Source: Piper betle
Lineage: Eukaryota; Streptophyta; Magnoliopsida; Piperales; Piperaceae
Length of the DNA: 64,000 nt
Direction of reading: 5' to 3'
Assembly: GCA_033002965.1 (NCBI GenBank)
Contig: JAURVB010006278.1
Coordinates: 108,655 to 172,654 of the forward strand
A model generated the notes under the pieces. That model ran no database searches. It had not been told where the DNA came from and saw nothing but the letters and a program-made list of their open reading frames with translations. Made by a program: the position numbers and the translations under genes. Positions 1-9,712 of the stretch are shown piece after piece. Each line of letters begins with the position of its first letter. Position 1 is the stretch's first letter.

Positions 1-118
1 TAAAGTGCCTCGTGTTTGTTTACCTACGTACTAAGCAATTTAAAGAGAAGAATGTTTTCTTCATTATATTAGTTTGAGCTTAATTTTAAGACAAGTGATT
101 AGAATGTGAATTTTACAG

Positions 119-1068
119 GTATGTACGCACAGGGTAGCCCTCCTCACCACGACCAACTTGATGGACTTCACTCCATCGCATAAGGCCGCGGCCCGAGGCC
201 ATGCAGAGGTCGTGGAAGTGATAGTTAAGCGCGCGAGGGATCGTCCTAACAGGAAAAGCCAAACTGGAAGAGTTGTTGTCTATGAGGATCCCCGGGACAC
301 GTCCATGGAGTTGGCGGTGGTGAACAATCATTTGAAGGTGGCTCGCAGATGTGGAGCCGAGGCTACTTTCCCCAAGACAGACGATAGGCAATCTGCTCTT
401 GATCAAGCTAGTACCCGTGGGTGTTGGGAACTTGTTGAGTTCATTCTCGCTCATATCCCTTGATCAGTACAAGTTATAATACTAGCAAACATATGTTAGG
501 TTATATGATTTCCTGCTTGCAGATATTGCTGAAAAACTAATATGGCAGGTGCCAGGGTTGCTTCAAGGGTTGACAGCATGGGTAGCACTCTTCATTTATC
601 ATGCAAGCAAGGACTGCTGGGAACAGTTTGGTTGCTGTTGCAGATAAATGGTGATGTTGTTTACCGCAAGAACAACGTTAATGGACGATTGCCAAAGCAT
701 GAAGCAGCAATAGAAGGCCGCATTGAAGTTTATAAAAAGTTGGTTGAACGTTTTCCGGACATATAGGATTTGTTCCACATGGGGAGAATGCTCTCCATAT
801 GGCGATAAAGGAAAACAACCTCCGCCTGGTGCAACACATCCTTGAAACCACCAAGAACAACAACTTGTTACTAGCTCGGGTAAAGGGCTCCGGATCAACT
901 GCTCTGTACATAGCTGTTGAGAAGGAGTTGATATGGATTGTTTTCCTACTGTTGGATGATGAGACAGTGTCACAAATGACTCTTCACGACAACAATTCCC
1001 GGACACCCGCTGATGTTAAGCAATCAATCATGGCGGATGATTGGGACGTACAGATCCTGTCTCGAAAG
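119..1068 (+). pseudogene. Ankyrin-repeat gene, copy 1, broken 5' part
   Basis: Ankyrin-type repeats are readable in pieces: 158-463 (including AAARGHAEVVEVIVKRA and SALDQASTRGCWELVEFIL), 542-766 (NGRLPKHEAAIEGRIEVYKKL) and 799-1066 (GENALHMAIKENNLRLVQHIL). The pieces lie in different frames; one shift falls near 765-775, after ERFPDI. A splice acceptor precedes 119 and a donor (AAG/GTATGG) follows 1068. The family is the plant ankyrin plus PGG-domain membrane proteins, usually linked to defence or stress. The matching PGG exon lies about 7.8 kb downstream at 8888, beyond a large inserted block. Copy 2 of the same gene lies at 10.8-13.7 kb. Some shifts could be assembly errors, but the TAG in the downstream exon is a substitution, so I call it a pseudogene. 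Confidence 0.75.
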
Positions 1069-1155
1069 GTATGGTCGACCAATCTTGATCACATATTGCA
1101 TCCATCGAAAGAATATATATAGACGTCATATATGCATATTGCAGATATACATTAG

Positions 1156-1157
<2 letters not shown>

Positions 1158-1188
<31 letters not shown>
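1158..1188. repeat. (TA)n microsatellite, left flank of the 7.6 kb block
   Basis: An uninterrupted TA run in the intron of ankyrin copy 1. A matching TA run lies at 8762-8774, on the other side of the block that carries the FRS and chimeric genes. Confidence 0.9.
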
Positions 1189-1193
<5 letters not shown>

Positions 1194-1211
1194 AATAATA
1201 TTAATGTACTC

Positions 1212-1274
1212 AAGCACAGGTAAGCACTCTGTGCTTAAGTTCGTTTGTAGCTGTTGGATCATTATCCAACGGCT
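1212..1274. repeat. Left subterminal double hairpin of the candidate element
   Basis: Two adjacent palindromes: AAGCACAG...CTGTGCTT (1212-1236) and AGCTGTTGGAT...ATCCAACGGCT (about 1249-1274). The second is nearly identical to the hairpins at both ends of the 48 kb element (GTTGGAT-N4-5-ATCCAACGGC). Confidence 0.8.
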
Positions 1275-1785
1275 GTAAAAAATGGCCCGCGTTTTCATCT
1301 TTCTTCTCTGGCTTCAGCTCTGCTTCTCCCGCATTTGATACGTCGTCTGCATCATCCAATCTTCTCCCGCGTTGGATACCAATCTGCATCATCCAATCTG
1401 CTTCTCCCGCGCAGCACACCCGGCTGGATGATTGCTGGAGGCGTCGACATTCGAGTCCAGTGAGGAGGCGATCTTGGAGTCCCCCAGGCGCGATCTTCTC
1501 TGTTTCTCCAAGCTGCGGGGTTGGTTCCTCTGTTTCTGAAGGGACGCCATGCAGCACGGCCGTGGAGTCTCGATCGACGCCACGCAGTGAGGAGGCGGTC
1601 GTGGAGTCCACCATTGGCGAGTTTCGATCGATGCGGCCGACGCCGACTAAGTTGGATATTGGCTGCTCTGTTTTCGACGCTTGGTGGTTCCTCTGTTTCT
1701 CTGTTTGTTATCTGAGCCAGCGCGCTCTTGCTGGCGGAATCCGGCTCCGGTTTCTTCGGGATGGATAGTGCTGCCGACGACGACT
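1275..1785. other. GC-rich region inside the left end of the block
   Basis: It is richer in GC than its surroundings, with short reiterations such as CATCATCCAATCTGCTTCTC. Reading frames open on both strands show no recognisable domain, so none is called a gene. It may be leader or captured exon sequence for the FRS gene downstream. Confidence 0.5.
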
Positions 1786-2148
1786 GACGACGACCTCTTG
1801 GAGGTGTTGTTGGAGCATAGGGCCGTTTCTGAGTTCACTCATCGAAATCGAATACAGGGCTGGCGTGCAGAGGTTTTTGTTGTTCATTTGCAATTTTTGA
1901 TTTGTAGAAGCATCACTTGTTATGGGTTTGAATATCATGTTTTGGATTATTGGATGATGTTCGACGACGACCTCTTGGAGGTGTTGTTGGAGCACAGAGC
2001 CGTTTCTGAGTTCACTCATCGAAATCGAATACAGGGCAGTGAGGATTGGCGTGCAGAGGTTTTTGTTGTTCATTTGCAATTTTTGATTTGTAGAAGCATC
2101 ACTTGTTATTGGTTTGAATATCATGTTTTGGATTATTGGATGATGTTC
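1786..2148 (+). repeat. Tandem duplication, two units of about 177 and 186 bp
   Basis: Unit 1 (1786-1962) and unit 2 (1963-2148) are almost identical, from GACGACGACCTCTTGGAGG through GATTATTGGATGATGTTC. Unit 2 has about 9 extra bases near 2037-2047 and a few substitutions, so the duplication is recent. Confidence 0.9.
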
Positions 2149-2560
2149 TATTTTATTGTTCATTTGCGATGGACAGTTACAGCTCACAAGTTATGGACGT
2201 ATCACTTGTTACCTGTACGAGTATGTTTTAGGCATTTCAATAGTGTTTTATTCTTGTTCATCTGCATTTTACAGTTATAACATACAATTTGTGGAAGTAT
2301 CACTTGATACCGGTATGAGTATGTTTTAGGTATTCCAATTGTGTTTATGATTGTTCATTTGCGATTTATTAGAGTTATAACTTACAATTTGTGGAAGTGT
2401 CACTTGTTTCTAGTATGAGTATGTCATAGTTGCTGGAATCTTCTATCATTATTGTTCATTACAACTTACAATGTTTGGAGGTTTTATTTGTTACGGATTT
2501 GAAAAGCTGTGGAAAGCTTTACTTGTCACCGGTTTGAATATGTAACTTCGAATGAATCAG
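2149..2560 (+). repeat. Diverged tandem array, units about 110 bp
   Basis: Successive units repeat the themes TTGTGGAAGTATCACTTG, TATGAGTATGTTTTAGG and TTGTTCATTTGCGATTT at about 2160-2270, 2290-2390 and 2390-2480, followed by a more decayed unit. They resemble the second half of the 1786-2148 units, so the whole stretch probably grew by repeated tandem duplication. Confidence 0.7.
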
Positions 2561-3449
2561 ATTTTTGGTAGAAGTAAAACTCAAATCTCGTTTGGGGTTT
2601 CATTTGCTCTCATATGCAAACTCATAGTACTCAATTCTATTATGTAGTTGCTAGTCTCATCTTGGATTTAATTTCTTGGTGCACAAATGCAGCATTCTCA
2701 ATCTTTCTTTTTATGAAATATAGACATTCTAATACAAGTTTTTATTCAGTCACTACTTCGGGGTAGATTCTTGCGCAATGAAAGAGTTGTTGTGGAGGAG
2801 AGGCCCCCATTAGTGTCTGCAACGGAACTGGGCCAGTTGAGTCAAAGACACACAGTTTCTGGTCTGAGGTTAGCTATTCTTTCTTGCCGCTTCCATTTAT
2901 CTCATTGGGGAACTATTATAATTCTGAATATGAAGTTCTTTTGCGGGCTTTGCTTATAACTTTCAGCAGTTTTTTCCCACTGGTATTAAATTTTCTTTAG
3001 TTGGATACAGAAAGTTATTTTGTTGTGCAAAACTATTACTTATGTTCTAACCATCAATGCATGTAAGCTAGCTTAGGTTCTTGGATACCCCTGTAACGTT
3101 AGTTAAATTTGGTTTGCAGGCTATTTGAGCTGTTTACATAGTTAGCATATATGATTGACTAAAATATATCTTACTGAAGACTATTTAGCAGTTTTAGTTA
3201 CCATGCATAATAGGTTGTAATGCTAGGCGAGAAGTTAATTATAACATTCTACTGAACTTGAAGTCAGTGAAAATTAATTGAAAGTATGGAATGAACCCAT
3301 TGACATATTGTTTTTTTGAGCAGGCAGATTGATACAGCAACATCGACGGCTTTGAAGGAGAGCAAGCCATTGTGAGATAGGTAGATGCCGGCGAGGGAAT
3401 TCAATACCAAAAAAATAGTTGATCTAGATTTTCCTATTTTGTATATCTG
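2561..3449 (+). other. Leader/intron region upstream of the FRS gene
   Basis: AT-rich and without coding features of its own. A short open stretch at 2771-2959 has splice-like borders (for example TCTGAGGTTAGC near 2865) and could be an untranslated exon. An acceptor-like GAGCAGG at 3320-3326 precedes the FRS start by about 125 bases. Confidence 0.4.
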
Positions 3450-5816
3450 ATGGAAGAAAATAGCAGCATTGGATATACTGACGGGAAAAATGTCGGTAGT
3501 TCCATGAAAGATAAGGAAGATCAGATACATGATTTGTGGTTGACTCAACATGAAATGCATACTACAGAAGAAGATTGTGGGGAAATTGAAGAATTTGACA
3601 AGATTAGTGAAGATTTTGACGAAATAGAAGATGAAGGTGAAGCCGTACAAATATCCGAATCGTTTGAAAATATGACCCCTTGTTTGGGCATGGAATTCTC
3701 TTCAGAAAAAGCAGCATATGACTTTTATAACCAGTATGCAAGAAGACAAGGGTTTAGTATTCGAAAGGGTGGGTTTTATCGTTCAAGAAAGACGAACTGT
3801 ATCATAACTCGAAACTTTGTCTGTTCGAAAGAAGGTAAAAAAGATATGAATGACAAGAGGCAGATGGGGAGAGAAGTTAAAAGGCGTAGAGAGACTAGAG
3901 AAGATTGCAAAGCGTATATGAGAATACATCTAAGCAAGTGTGGAGTGTGGAAAGTAGAAAATTTTTTGGATATTCATAGTCATAACTCCTCTACTCCAAC
4001 TAAAGTTGGCAAGCTTCGGTCTCATAGTCGACTGTCTGAATCCTGCAAGAATATGATTGATTCACTGCATCAAACAGGAATGAGACCATCAGCCATCTCT
4101 AAAGTTTTGAATGCACCTTCTAATAGCGTCAACATAGACAGAGTGACGCGCCAAGCTTGCAGCAGCCATGTGAAAAGCACCCATAAGAATGATGTTGGGC
4201 GACAATGCTTAAGTGTTATTAAGTACTTTCAAGAGAAAAATGTGAAAGACAATGACTTCTTCTTTGAAATTGAATTAGATGAGAATGGAACAACCCAAAA
4301 TGTTTTTTGGGCTGATGGGAGATCAAGGGCATCTTATATGAACTTTGGTGATGTGATAGTGTTTGATGTAACTTATAAGACCAATTCATTCTCCATGCCG
4401 TTTGCTCCATTTACTGGTATTAATCACCATAGGCAATCTTCACTTTTTGGTTGTGCTTTACTTGCTGATGAGACAGAAGCAACATTCACTTGGTTGTTTA
4501 GGACATGGTTAAAATGTATGTGGGGAAAAGCACCTGCTGCGATTATCACAGATCAAGATGGTGCAATGCGAAAGGCTATTTCAACTATTTTTCCGAACAC
4601 CCATCACAGGTTTTGCTCATGGCACATATCTAATAATGCCATGATTCATCTAAAACAGTTGAAGTCCAACCATAGTGAATTTGAGAAAGAATATAATGAT
4701 TGGATATATAGAAGTGGTACAATCGCTGAATTTGAGGAGAAATGGAAGATTATAAAAGAAAAATACAATTTGGACAAAAACAGTTGGTTGTCGTCCATGT
4801 ATGATGTTAGACACCATTGGATATCTATATACATGAAGGATAAGTTCTTCACCGGTATGACTTCGAGTCAAAGAAGCGAGAGTATGAACTCATTTTTTGA
4901 TGGATTTGTGCATTCACAAACCCCACTAGCAGATTTTGTGAGGCAGTATGATAGAGCATTACAATCTCGTAGATTTGACGAGGAACAAGAGGATTTTCAT
5001 ACTTTGAATTCTAAGCCTGTGCTATGTGGATTCTCTCCTCTTGAAGCTGACGCTGGGACTGTGTACACGAGAACAAATTTTGATATTTTTAAAGATCAAT
5101 TGAAAAGGAGCCAAGGTTGCATTTATAAAAAAATTAGCGAGGAGGGTTCCATAACAGAATATGAAGTTTTTCCACATGATGACGAAGCTAAAAAACATGT
5201 TGTTGCCTACCAAACTTGTGGAGAAATGAATGCGACATGTAGTTGCAAGAAATTTGAAAGTGAAGGAATTTTGTGTATGCACATTTTGAAAATTTTTCAT
5301 AAGAAACAACTCTGTAAAATTCCAAATCAATATGTGTTATACCGTTGGACAATTAAAGCTAGATATTGTTATGCAAGCCAGAGTGAGAATACGCCCAATG
5401 TTTTGTCCTCTACAAGTCCACTTACTCCGTTCCAAATATGGAGGTTTCGAAGTATGACTATCCGATTGCAAGATTTGGGAACAAGTTCAGATGAGCAGTA
5501 TCGTTTTGCATTACCTCTTTTAGAAAACTTGGTTGAGAAGCTTGATGCGATTGGGAGTTCATCCTCGGTGAGAGCACAACCAAGCAACGACTCTGTGGAG
5601 AGGCAAGTTAGAAATTCAATGGAGCATATTCCTCAAATAGTTGTACGTGACCCCTCTCAGTTGCGTACTAAAGGCGGGCCCAAGAATTGTCAAAGATTGA
5701 AGCCAGGATACGAATGTCCCACCTGCAAATCAATCTACAATGTCACAACTCATCCTGCAATTTCTATAAATCTGTTATATTTCATCAAATGCATTGAGAT
5801 AAAACACAAAAAGTAA
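3450..5816 (+). CDS. FAR1-related sequence (FRS) protein, MULE-transposase-derived
   Basis: A single uninterrupted frame of 788 codons. Domains in order: an acidic N-terminus; a FAR1 DNA-binding (WRKY-GCM1-type zinc) domain at about residues 80-176 (GMEFSSEKAAYDFYN, NFVCSKEG, EDCKAYM, HSHN); a MULE transposase core with VFDVTYKTN near 306, ITDQDGAM near 364 and CSWH near 389; a SWIM zinc finger at about 597-610 (CSCKKFESEGILCMH); and a C-terminal Cys pair near 754. FAR1/FHY3 relatives are nuclear transcription factors in light signalling, derived from Mutator-like transposases. The first two catalytic-type Asp and the C-x2-H motif are retained. An acidic residue that could complete the triad is available in FEEKW or RSESMNS. 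The gene lies inside the TA-flanked block and converges on the GAD-choline kinase chimera. It could be a domesticated factor, or the transposase of the block itself. Confidence 0.9.
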   Translation: MEENSSIGYTDGKNVGSSMKDKEDQIHDLWLTQHEMHTTEEDCGEIEEFDKISEDFDEIEDEGEAVQISESFENMTPCLGMEFSSEKAAYDFYNQYARRQGFSIRKGGFYRSRKTNCIITRNFVCSKEGKKDMNDKRQMGREVKRRRETREDCKAYMRIHLSKCGVWKVENFLDIHSHNSSTPTKVGKLRSHSRLSESCKNMIDSLHQTGMRPSAISKVLNAPSNSVNIDRVTRQACSSHVKSTHKNDVGRQCLSVIKYFQEKNVKDNDFFFEIELDENGTTQNVFWADGRSRASYMNFGDVIVFDVTYKTNSFSMPFAPFTGINHHRQSSLFGCALLADETEATFTWLFRTWLKCMWGKAPAAIITDQDGAMRKAISTIFPNTHHRFCSWHISNNAMIHLKQLKSNHSEFEKEYNDWIYRSGTIAEFEEKWKIIKEKYNLDKNSWLSSMYDVRHHWISIYMKDKFFTGMTSSQRSESMNSFFDGFVHSQTPLADFVRQYDRALQSRRFDEEQEDFHTLNSKPVLCGFSPLEADAGTVYTRTNFDIFKDQLKRSQGCIYKKISEEGSITEYEVFPHDDEAKKHVVAYQTCGEMNATCSCKKFESEGILCMHILKIFHKKQLCKIPNQYVLYRWTIKARYCYASQSENTPNVLSSTSPLTPFQIWRFRSMTIRLQDLGTSSDEQYRFALPLLENLVEKLDAIGSSSSVRAQPSNDSVERQVRNSMEHIPQIVVRDPSQLRTKGGPKNCQRLKPGYECPTCKSIYNVTTHPAISINLLYFIKCIEIKHKK

Positions 5817-6129
5817 GGTGAGGATAAGCATTTAAGCATTAAAGCATGCTTTATTGCTGCAAAGATTTCTTTATCTTGATCTGGTTATATATACATTTAT
5901 AGTTTCAAACTGTTTCAGTCGTCAAAGCTTAGCCAATCAACAAATGCATGAAAGACAGCTTAATGTAAATTCAGGCTTCTAGCAAGGTGTTTTATCTTCT
6001 AGAAGCGGGGGAAAAGTCGATCATGCTATTAATGTACTTCTGCATATAGAAGAAAATAGTAAGACATGGTTCATAATCGAAGTGAGATGTTGCAAATGCA
6101 AAAAGATGGTTTTATTCATCAGGCTCACT
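5817..6129. other. Gap between the convergent FRS gene and chimera
   Basis: Probably the 3' untranslated region of the FRS gene. No choline kinase C-terminal exon is found here, although the reading frame of the chimera would require one next. Confidence 0.5.
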
Positions 6130-7615
6130 GAAGTAATTCCCCATAGGCCCCAAAGCAAATGGCTGGCAAGAGTGTACTTCTCGGTGTCACTAAGTAGCTG
6201 CTCAACTTCTTCATCACTGTATTCTTTGCTTGAAAGAAAAACAGAGAAGAAAATAGAGGTTTTCTTTCTGCATCAAATGGACTCGGTGCACTTTTAAATA
6301 GATCCCGAGGCACAAAATTCTTCAATAAGCAAAAGAGGGTACATATTTTCCTCAAGTTCATAAATTTGTCTATTTTGGCCATGTTATACGCTGCCTCTGT
6401 AAACTTAAAGGAGATTTGCATCCAAAACATCTGTGTCCTACAATTCTTACAAGGCGGCAAAAAGCAACAATCCCTCTTTCAATAAGGTTGACTAGCAAAG
6501 ATATATAACAGAATATAGCAAGAAATATACCAGAAGCACTTGAATTTGAAAGTGTAATTTACCTAAAGAACTGAGATATGCAATAATAAATCTCTTGCGC
6601 TCTTCATGATCTGTTATTCGAAGTCAGCATGGACATTAAGACACTTCAGTCGTTAAATCTAACCGTAAACTAAGAACACTGATGTCAAACATCAATCAGC
6701 CAGATAAAGTGTAGCCAAAAAATACCAGGATATGTGCTGAAATCTAGAATATGGCCTGGTCCCTCATGGTAGTTTGCAGCCATCTCACAGAAATGATTAG
6801 CAAAATCATATGCCACATGATTATAACTTGAATACTCATAGTCCTATAAAACAAAAATAAATGAACAGGTAAGCTAAAACAAAAAACAAGTACACATCTC
6901 TGTCAAATCGATTCTTTAGTAGAAGCAGAACTATCAAAATTGCCACAATAGTAACTTTGAAAAATAAAATAAAATACAAAGGACATGTTTATGGTACATG
7001 GAAAAAAAATAATACGAACAATTAATGTTACTGTCTTGGTTTCTTCATCAAACATTATGTTCCCATACTGAAGGTCATTGTGGCAAAACCCAATTATTTG
7101 GTCCTTTCGAGAAAGTTCAGTTTCCAGAAAACTGATTTCCTCGTCCATTGTGTCAAGCTGAAACTCTCGAAACACATCAGGTAAAGCCTTGGTTTTGGTT
7201 ACTTTTAGCCAGTTTCTGCAGGAAAAGTTCCAGTGATTGGTCAATACAAAATAGTAAAAGACATTTCAATTCCATGGAGAATTCATATATCACCTTAATC
7301 TGTCCCAAATAAACGCTCTCTTAAGTCCAGGCATGTCAAGATTATGAAACTCACTCAGTTTTGCAGCTATAAGTGCAGAAATTTCTGAGTCACGCATATC
7401 AGTAGCAGAGAGTGTCTGTATTACAGTAACATGGAAAGTCAAGAAGTAAAAACTTCTGGTGGACACACTGTAAAAATGTTCTGCCAATTCCGCTTGAATG
7501 CTAGGCCGGCAAGCATAATTGCCTCAGAAGAACCAACTGTTCCTACACCTATTGCAGCTTCATCTTCTCCAACTGCAGCATTGAATAGGTTTGCAATCAT
7601 GTTGACGCAACGGTT
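6130..7615 (-). pseudogene. Chimera: glutamate decarboxylase exon joined to choline kinase exons
   Basis: Read on the minus strand. 7615-7478 is a glutamate decarboxylase exon beginning exactly at the family's exon border ([13 protein letters not shown], then [19 protein letters not shown]). It runs directly into choline/ethanolamine kinase sequence: 7415-7294 ([18 protein letters not shown]), 7215-7020 with the Brenner motif IGFCHNDLQYGNIMFD, 6843-6726 with IDYEYSSYN (the choline kinase motif), 6610-6563 (DHEERKRFIIAYLSS), and about 6236-6130 (KYTLASHLLWGLWGI). Introns are kept, so capture was at the DNA level. The kinase N-terminal ATP-binding part and its last exon are missing. All of the decarboxylase except this one exon is missing, including its PLP lysine region. 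A GC-rich possible first exon lies at 8591-8346. Neither enzyme activity is expected. Confidence 0.85.
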
Positions 7616-8345
7616 CTGATACAAGAAAAATCAGATTCAACCTTGGCTCAAGCAATCAAAAGTAAAAGGAACAATTACATCCATCAATCTACATGGTGTA
7701 TGAAAGAATAAGGTTTTAATCCATCAGGAAGCCAGTCCTTAAAAATTGAATACATTTCACCACTCCATACTTTTTCAAGGGATCGACAGCAATTCTTATC
7801 AGAAGCCAATGAACAACCAATCTTATACTCTACGAACAGGTTTTCTCGTTACTAACTCAAACATCATTTGGTACTAGGATAAGCACCGACTTCGAATAAT
7901 CTAATTTCAAAAATTGGTCATGGACAGTCATTGGCTGTCAATTCCCCCAAGAAGCTTTATAATTCCTTTCCTTCTGTAAACATCAATGGATCTCTTAATC
8001 TATTCAAATTAATTGAATACACGAATTAATGAATGAATCACCGCACTGATCATCATCATCCCAAAAAGTTGAGGTCAGGGTTACGAATTCTATCTTTCCA
8101 CTTCATCTTGTCATCTTGTCGTAGACCAATCACCACACTGATCATACCACTTTAATTTACAGTAGCAAAAATAACAGAGAGATTAAAAGGCTAAAAAAAT
8201 TACCCCATATATCCTAAGCCCAGATAAAAAAGATAAGGCAAAGATGTAATCTTTTACGCATATTCACATAGTACTGCACGATTCAGTATCAAAATAACAG
8301 AGAAAAACTAGATCCATCGCCAATCAAAACAATAAGGAACAATAC
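7616..8345 (-). other. Intron-like spacer of the chimera
   Basis: AT-rich, with no recognisable coding segment. It separates the possible GC-rich first exon from the glutamate decarboxylase exon. Confidence 0.4.
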
Positions 8346-8591
8346 CTGTGAGCACCGGATCCATCCCCCACCGTCCCCAACCGCCGGATCAAATTCGCCA
8401 TCGACTGCACGCACCGGAGCGCCTCCTTCTTCTCCGCGCACTCCCGGTTCTTGGCCGTATTTCACTGTCGCCGCCGGGGGAGACGAGGCCGACGAGGGCG
8501 CCAACGTTGGTGGTGGAGACGGACCGGGCAGCGCCGGGGGAGATGAGGCCGAGGAGGGCGACGACGTCGGCGGTGGTGACGGACCGGACAA
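8346..8591 (-). other. Possible GC-rich first exon of the chimera
   Basis: An open Pro/Ser/Ala-rich frame starts at 8591 (MSGPSPPPTSSPSSAS) and ends at a good donor CACAG/GTATTG at 8346. It ends on a complete CAG codon and the decarboxylase exon begins with AAC, so splicing would stay in frame and recreate the native Gln-Asn junction. No known domain. Whether it is expressed cannot be told from sequence. Confidence 0.4.
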
Positions 8592-8700
8592 AGCGCCAGT
8601 GGCAGCAGGGGCGGCAATGAGCAGAGGCTTTGAGCAGGGGCGGCGACGAGCAGAGGCTCAAGGGCATTTGAAATGTTGTAAAGCACTCGACTTTTGGTGC

Positions 8701-8774
8701 CCGTTGGATCATCTTGTGACGGTCCGATCAAATTTTGAGCAAGCACAGACCCCTCCACCTCATATATATATATA
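8701..8774. repeat. Right subterminal motifs and (TA)n run of the candidate element
   Basis: CCGTTGGATCATC (8701-8713), then AAGCACAG (8741-8748), then the TA run at 8762-8774. This mirrors the left end in order and spacing. The hairpin partner arm has decayed (GTCCGATC in place of ATCCAAC). Confidence 0.6.
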
Positions 8775-8887
8775 TGTAGATCAATTAATCGTAATTAAGA
8801 AAATTAATTATTAATTGATTTCAAAAAGCTAATCCCGTAATATTTGATTTATCAATGATGTTTATAATCTAACCGTGACAGACCCAG

Positions 8888-9400
8888 GTTGAAATATGGC
8901 GGGCATTGATCAAAACTGGCAAATATTCGCAATCTGATCGACGTGAGTTTCTGGTGAAGACACTACGTCGTAGCCCAAGTGCAAGAGAGAAACTGGAGAC
9001 GTTGTGGAAAAGCACAACCAGCACCCTCCTCCTGGTAGATTCCCTCATGGCCACCGTTTCATTTGCAGCAATCTTCACACTCCCTGGTGGGTATGATTAG
9101 ACCTCGGGCTTGGCAAGGTTCGGCATCAAGCCCCTTCTCCAAGTGTTTGTGATGCTTGACGCTTTGGCAATGTTGTCTGCTTTAATCATCACTATTAGCA
9201 ACTGGGCAGGTGGGAACAAAAGATATGCTCTTTTGGCACTGGAGACCCACACACGCATCCTCTTGCTTTATGTCTGCTGCCTTTTATGTTTCGTTGGTCT
9301 TGACGATAAAGCTTTTCCGGGTGCTGCATACATGGTGGTGCTCGTCGTACTCATCGGGCTGGCCAACTCAATATTTATGCGTGCAAGGCGGTCACCTTAG
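8888..9400 (+). pseudogene. Ankyrin/PGG gene, copy 1, PGG-domain exon
   Basis: An acceptor (GACCCAG) at 8887 opens an exon coding EIWRALIKTGKY and the PGG core (STLLLVDSLMATVSFAAIFT, then LPGGYD), followed by several hydrophobic membrane segments to 9400. The PGG core is interrupted by TAG at about 9098-9100, where the family and copy 2 have GAG (GGYDETSG). That is a substitution, not an indel. It is the 3' part of the gene whose ankyrin exons lie at 119-1068. The 7.6 kb block separates the two parts. Confidence 0.85.
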
Positions 9401-9712
9401 CTCGCCCTTTGGAGAGGGTATGTATTGTTCGGGAGAGTCATATTGAAGAGAGAGCTCCCTCCATGCAGGGCTGCTCAAATTTCTCATGATTTGAAGCTGA
9501 GCTAGACATGGCCTTGCACAATACTACGCTATATTAATTCCTAACTTGAGATTATATATATATATACACACACGCAAGAGCAAGCTTCACTTCTTTCTAT
9601 GTACACATGTATTTTACTTCCATGAATAATAAAATGCAAAATAAGCAAATAAATTTAGAGTGCAATATTTGTTTATGTATGTGATGTACATTGAAGTAAA
9701 ACTACATAATAC

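Larger units (their letters stand above)
1189..8761. mobile_element. Candidate 7.6 kb element inserted in a TA microsatellite
   Basis: Both ends abut TA runs. Reading inward from the left: an octamer palindrome AAGCACAG (1212-1219) / CTGTGCTT (1229-1236), then a hairpin GTTGGAT (1253-1259) / ATCCAAC (1264-1270). Reading inward from the right: AAGCACAG (8741-8748), then CCGTTGGAT (8701-8709) with a decayed partner arm. The same order of motifs bounds the element at 48061-48948. Both subterminal regions are GC-rich (about 1290-1760 and 8346-8700). The block holds an intact FAR1/MULE-type gene and captured gene fragments. Copy 2 of the host gene has a TA run just before its PGG exon (13157-13170) but no block, as expected if the block was added to copy 1. 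Being one element is inference. A chance arrangement of neighbouring loci is the alternative. Confidence 0.55.

Noticed and set aside
1210..2280. Several 100-199 codon frames on both strands
   Set aside because: They overlap each other across GC-rich and tandem-repeat DNA and match no family. The longest simply reads through the 177-bp duplication.
6130..7615. Functional choline kinase gene
   Set aside because: The N-terminal ATP-binding exons and the last exon are absent, and a decarboxylase exon is fused in their place.
8289..8758. Four overlapping frames in the GC-rich region
   Set aside because: Only the minus-strand frame from 8591 ends at a good donor in a useful phase, and it is kept as a possible exon. 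The rest are shadows.
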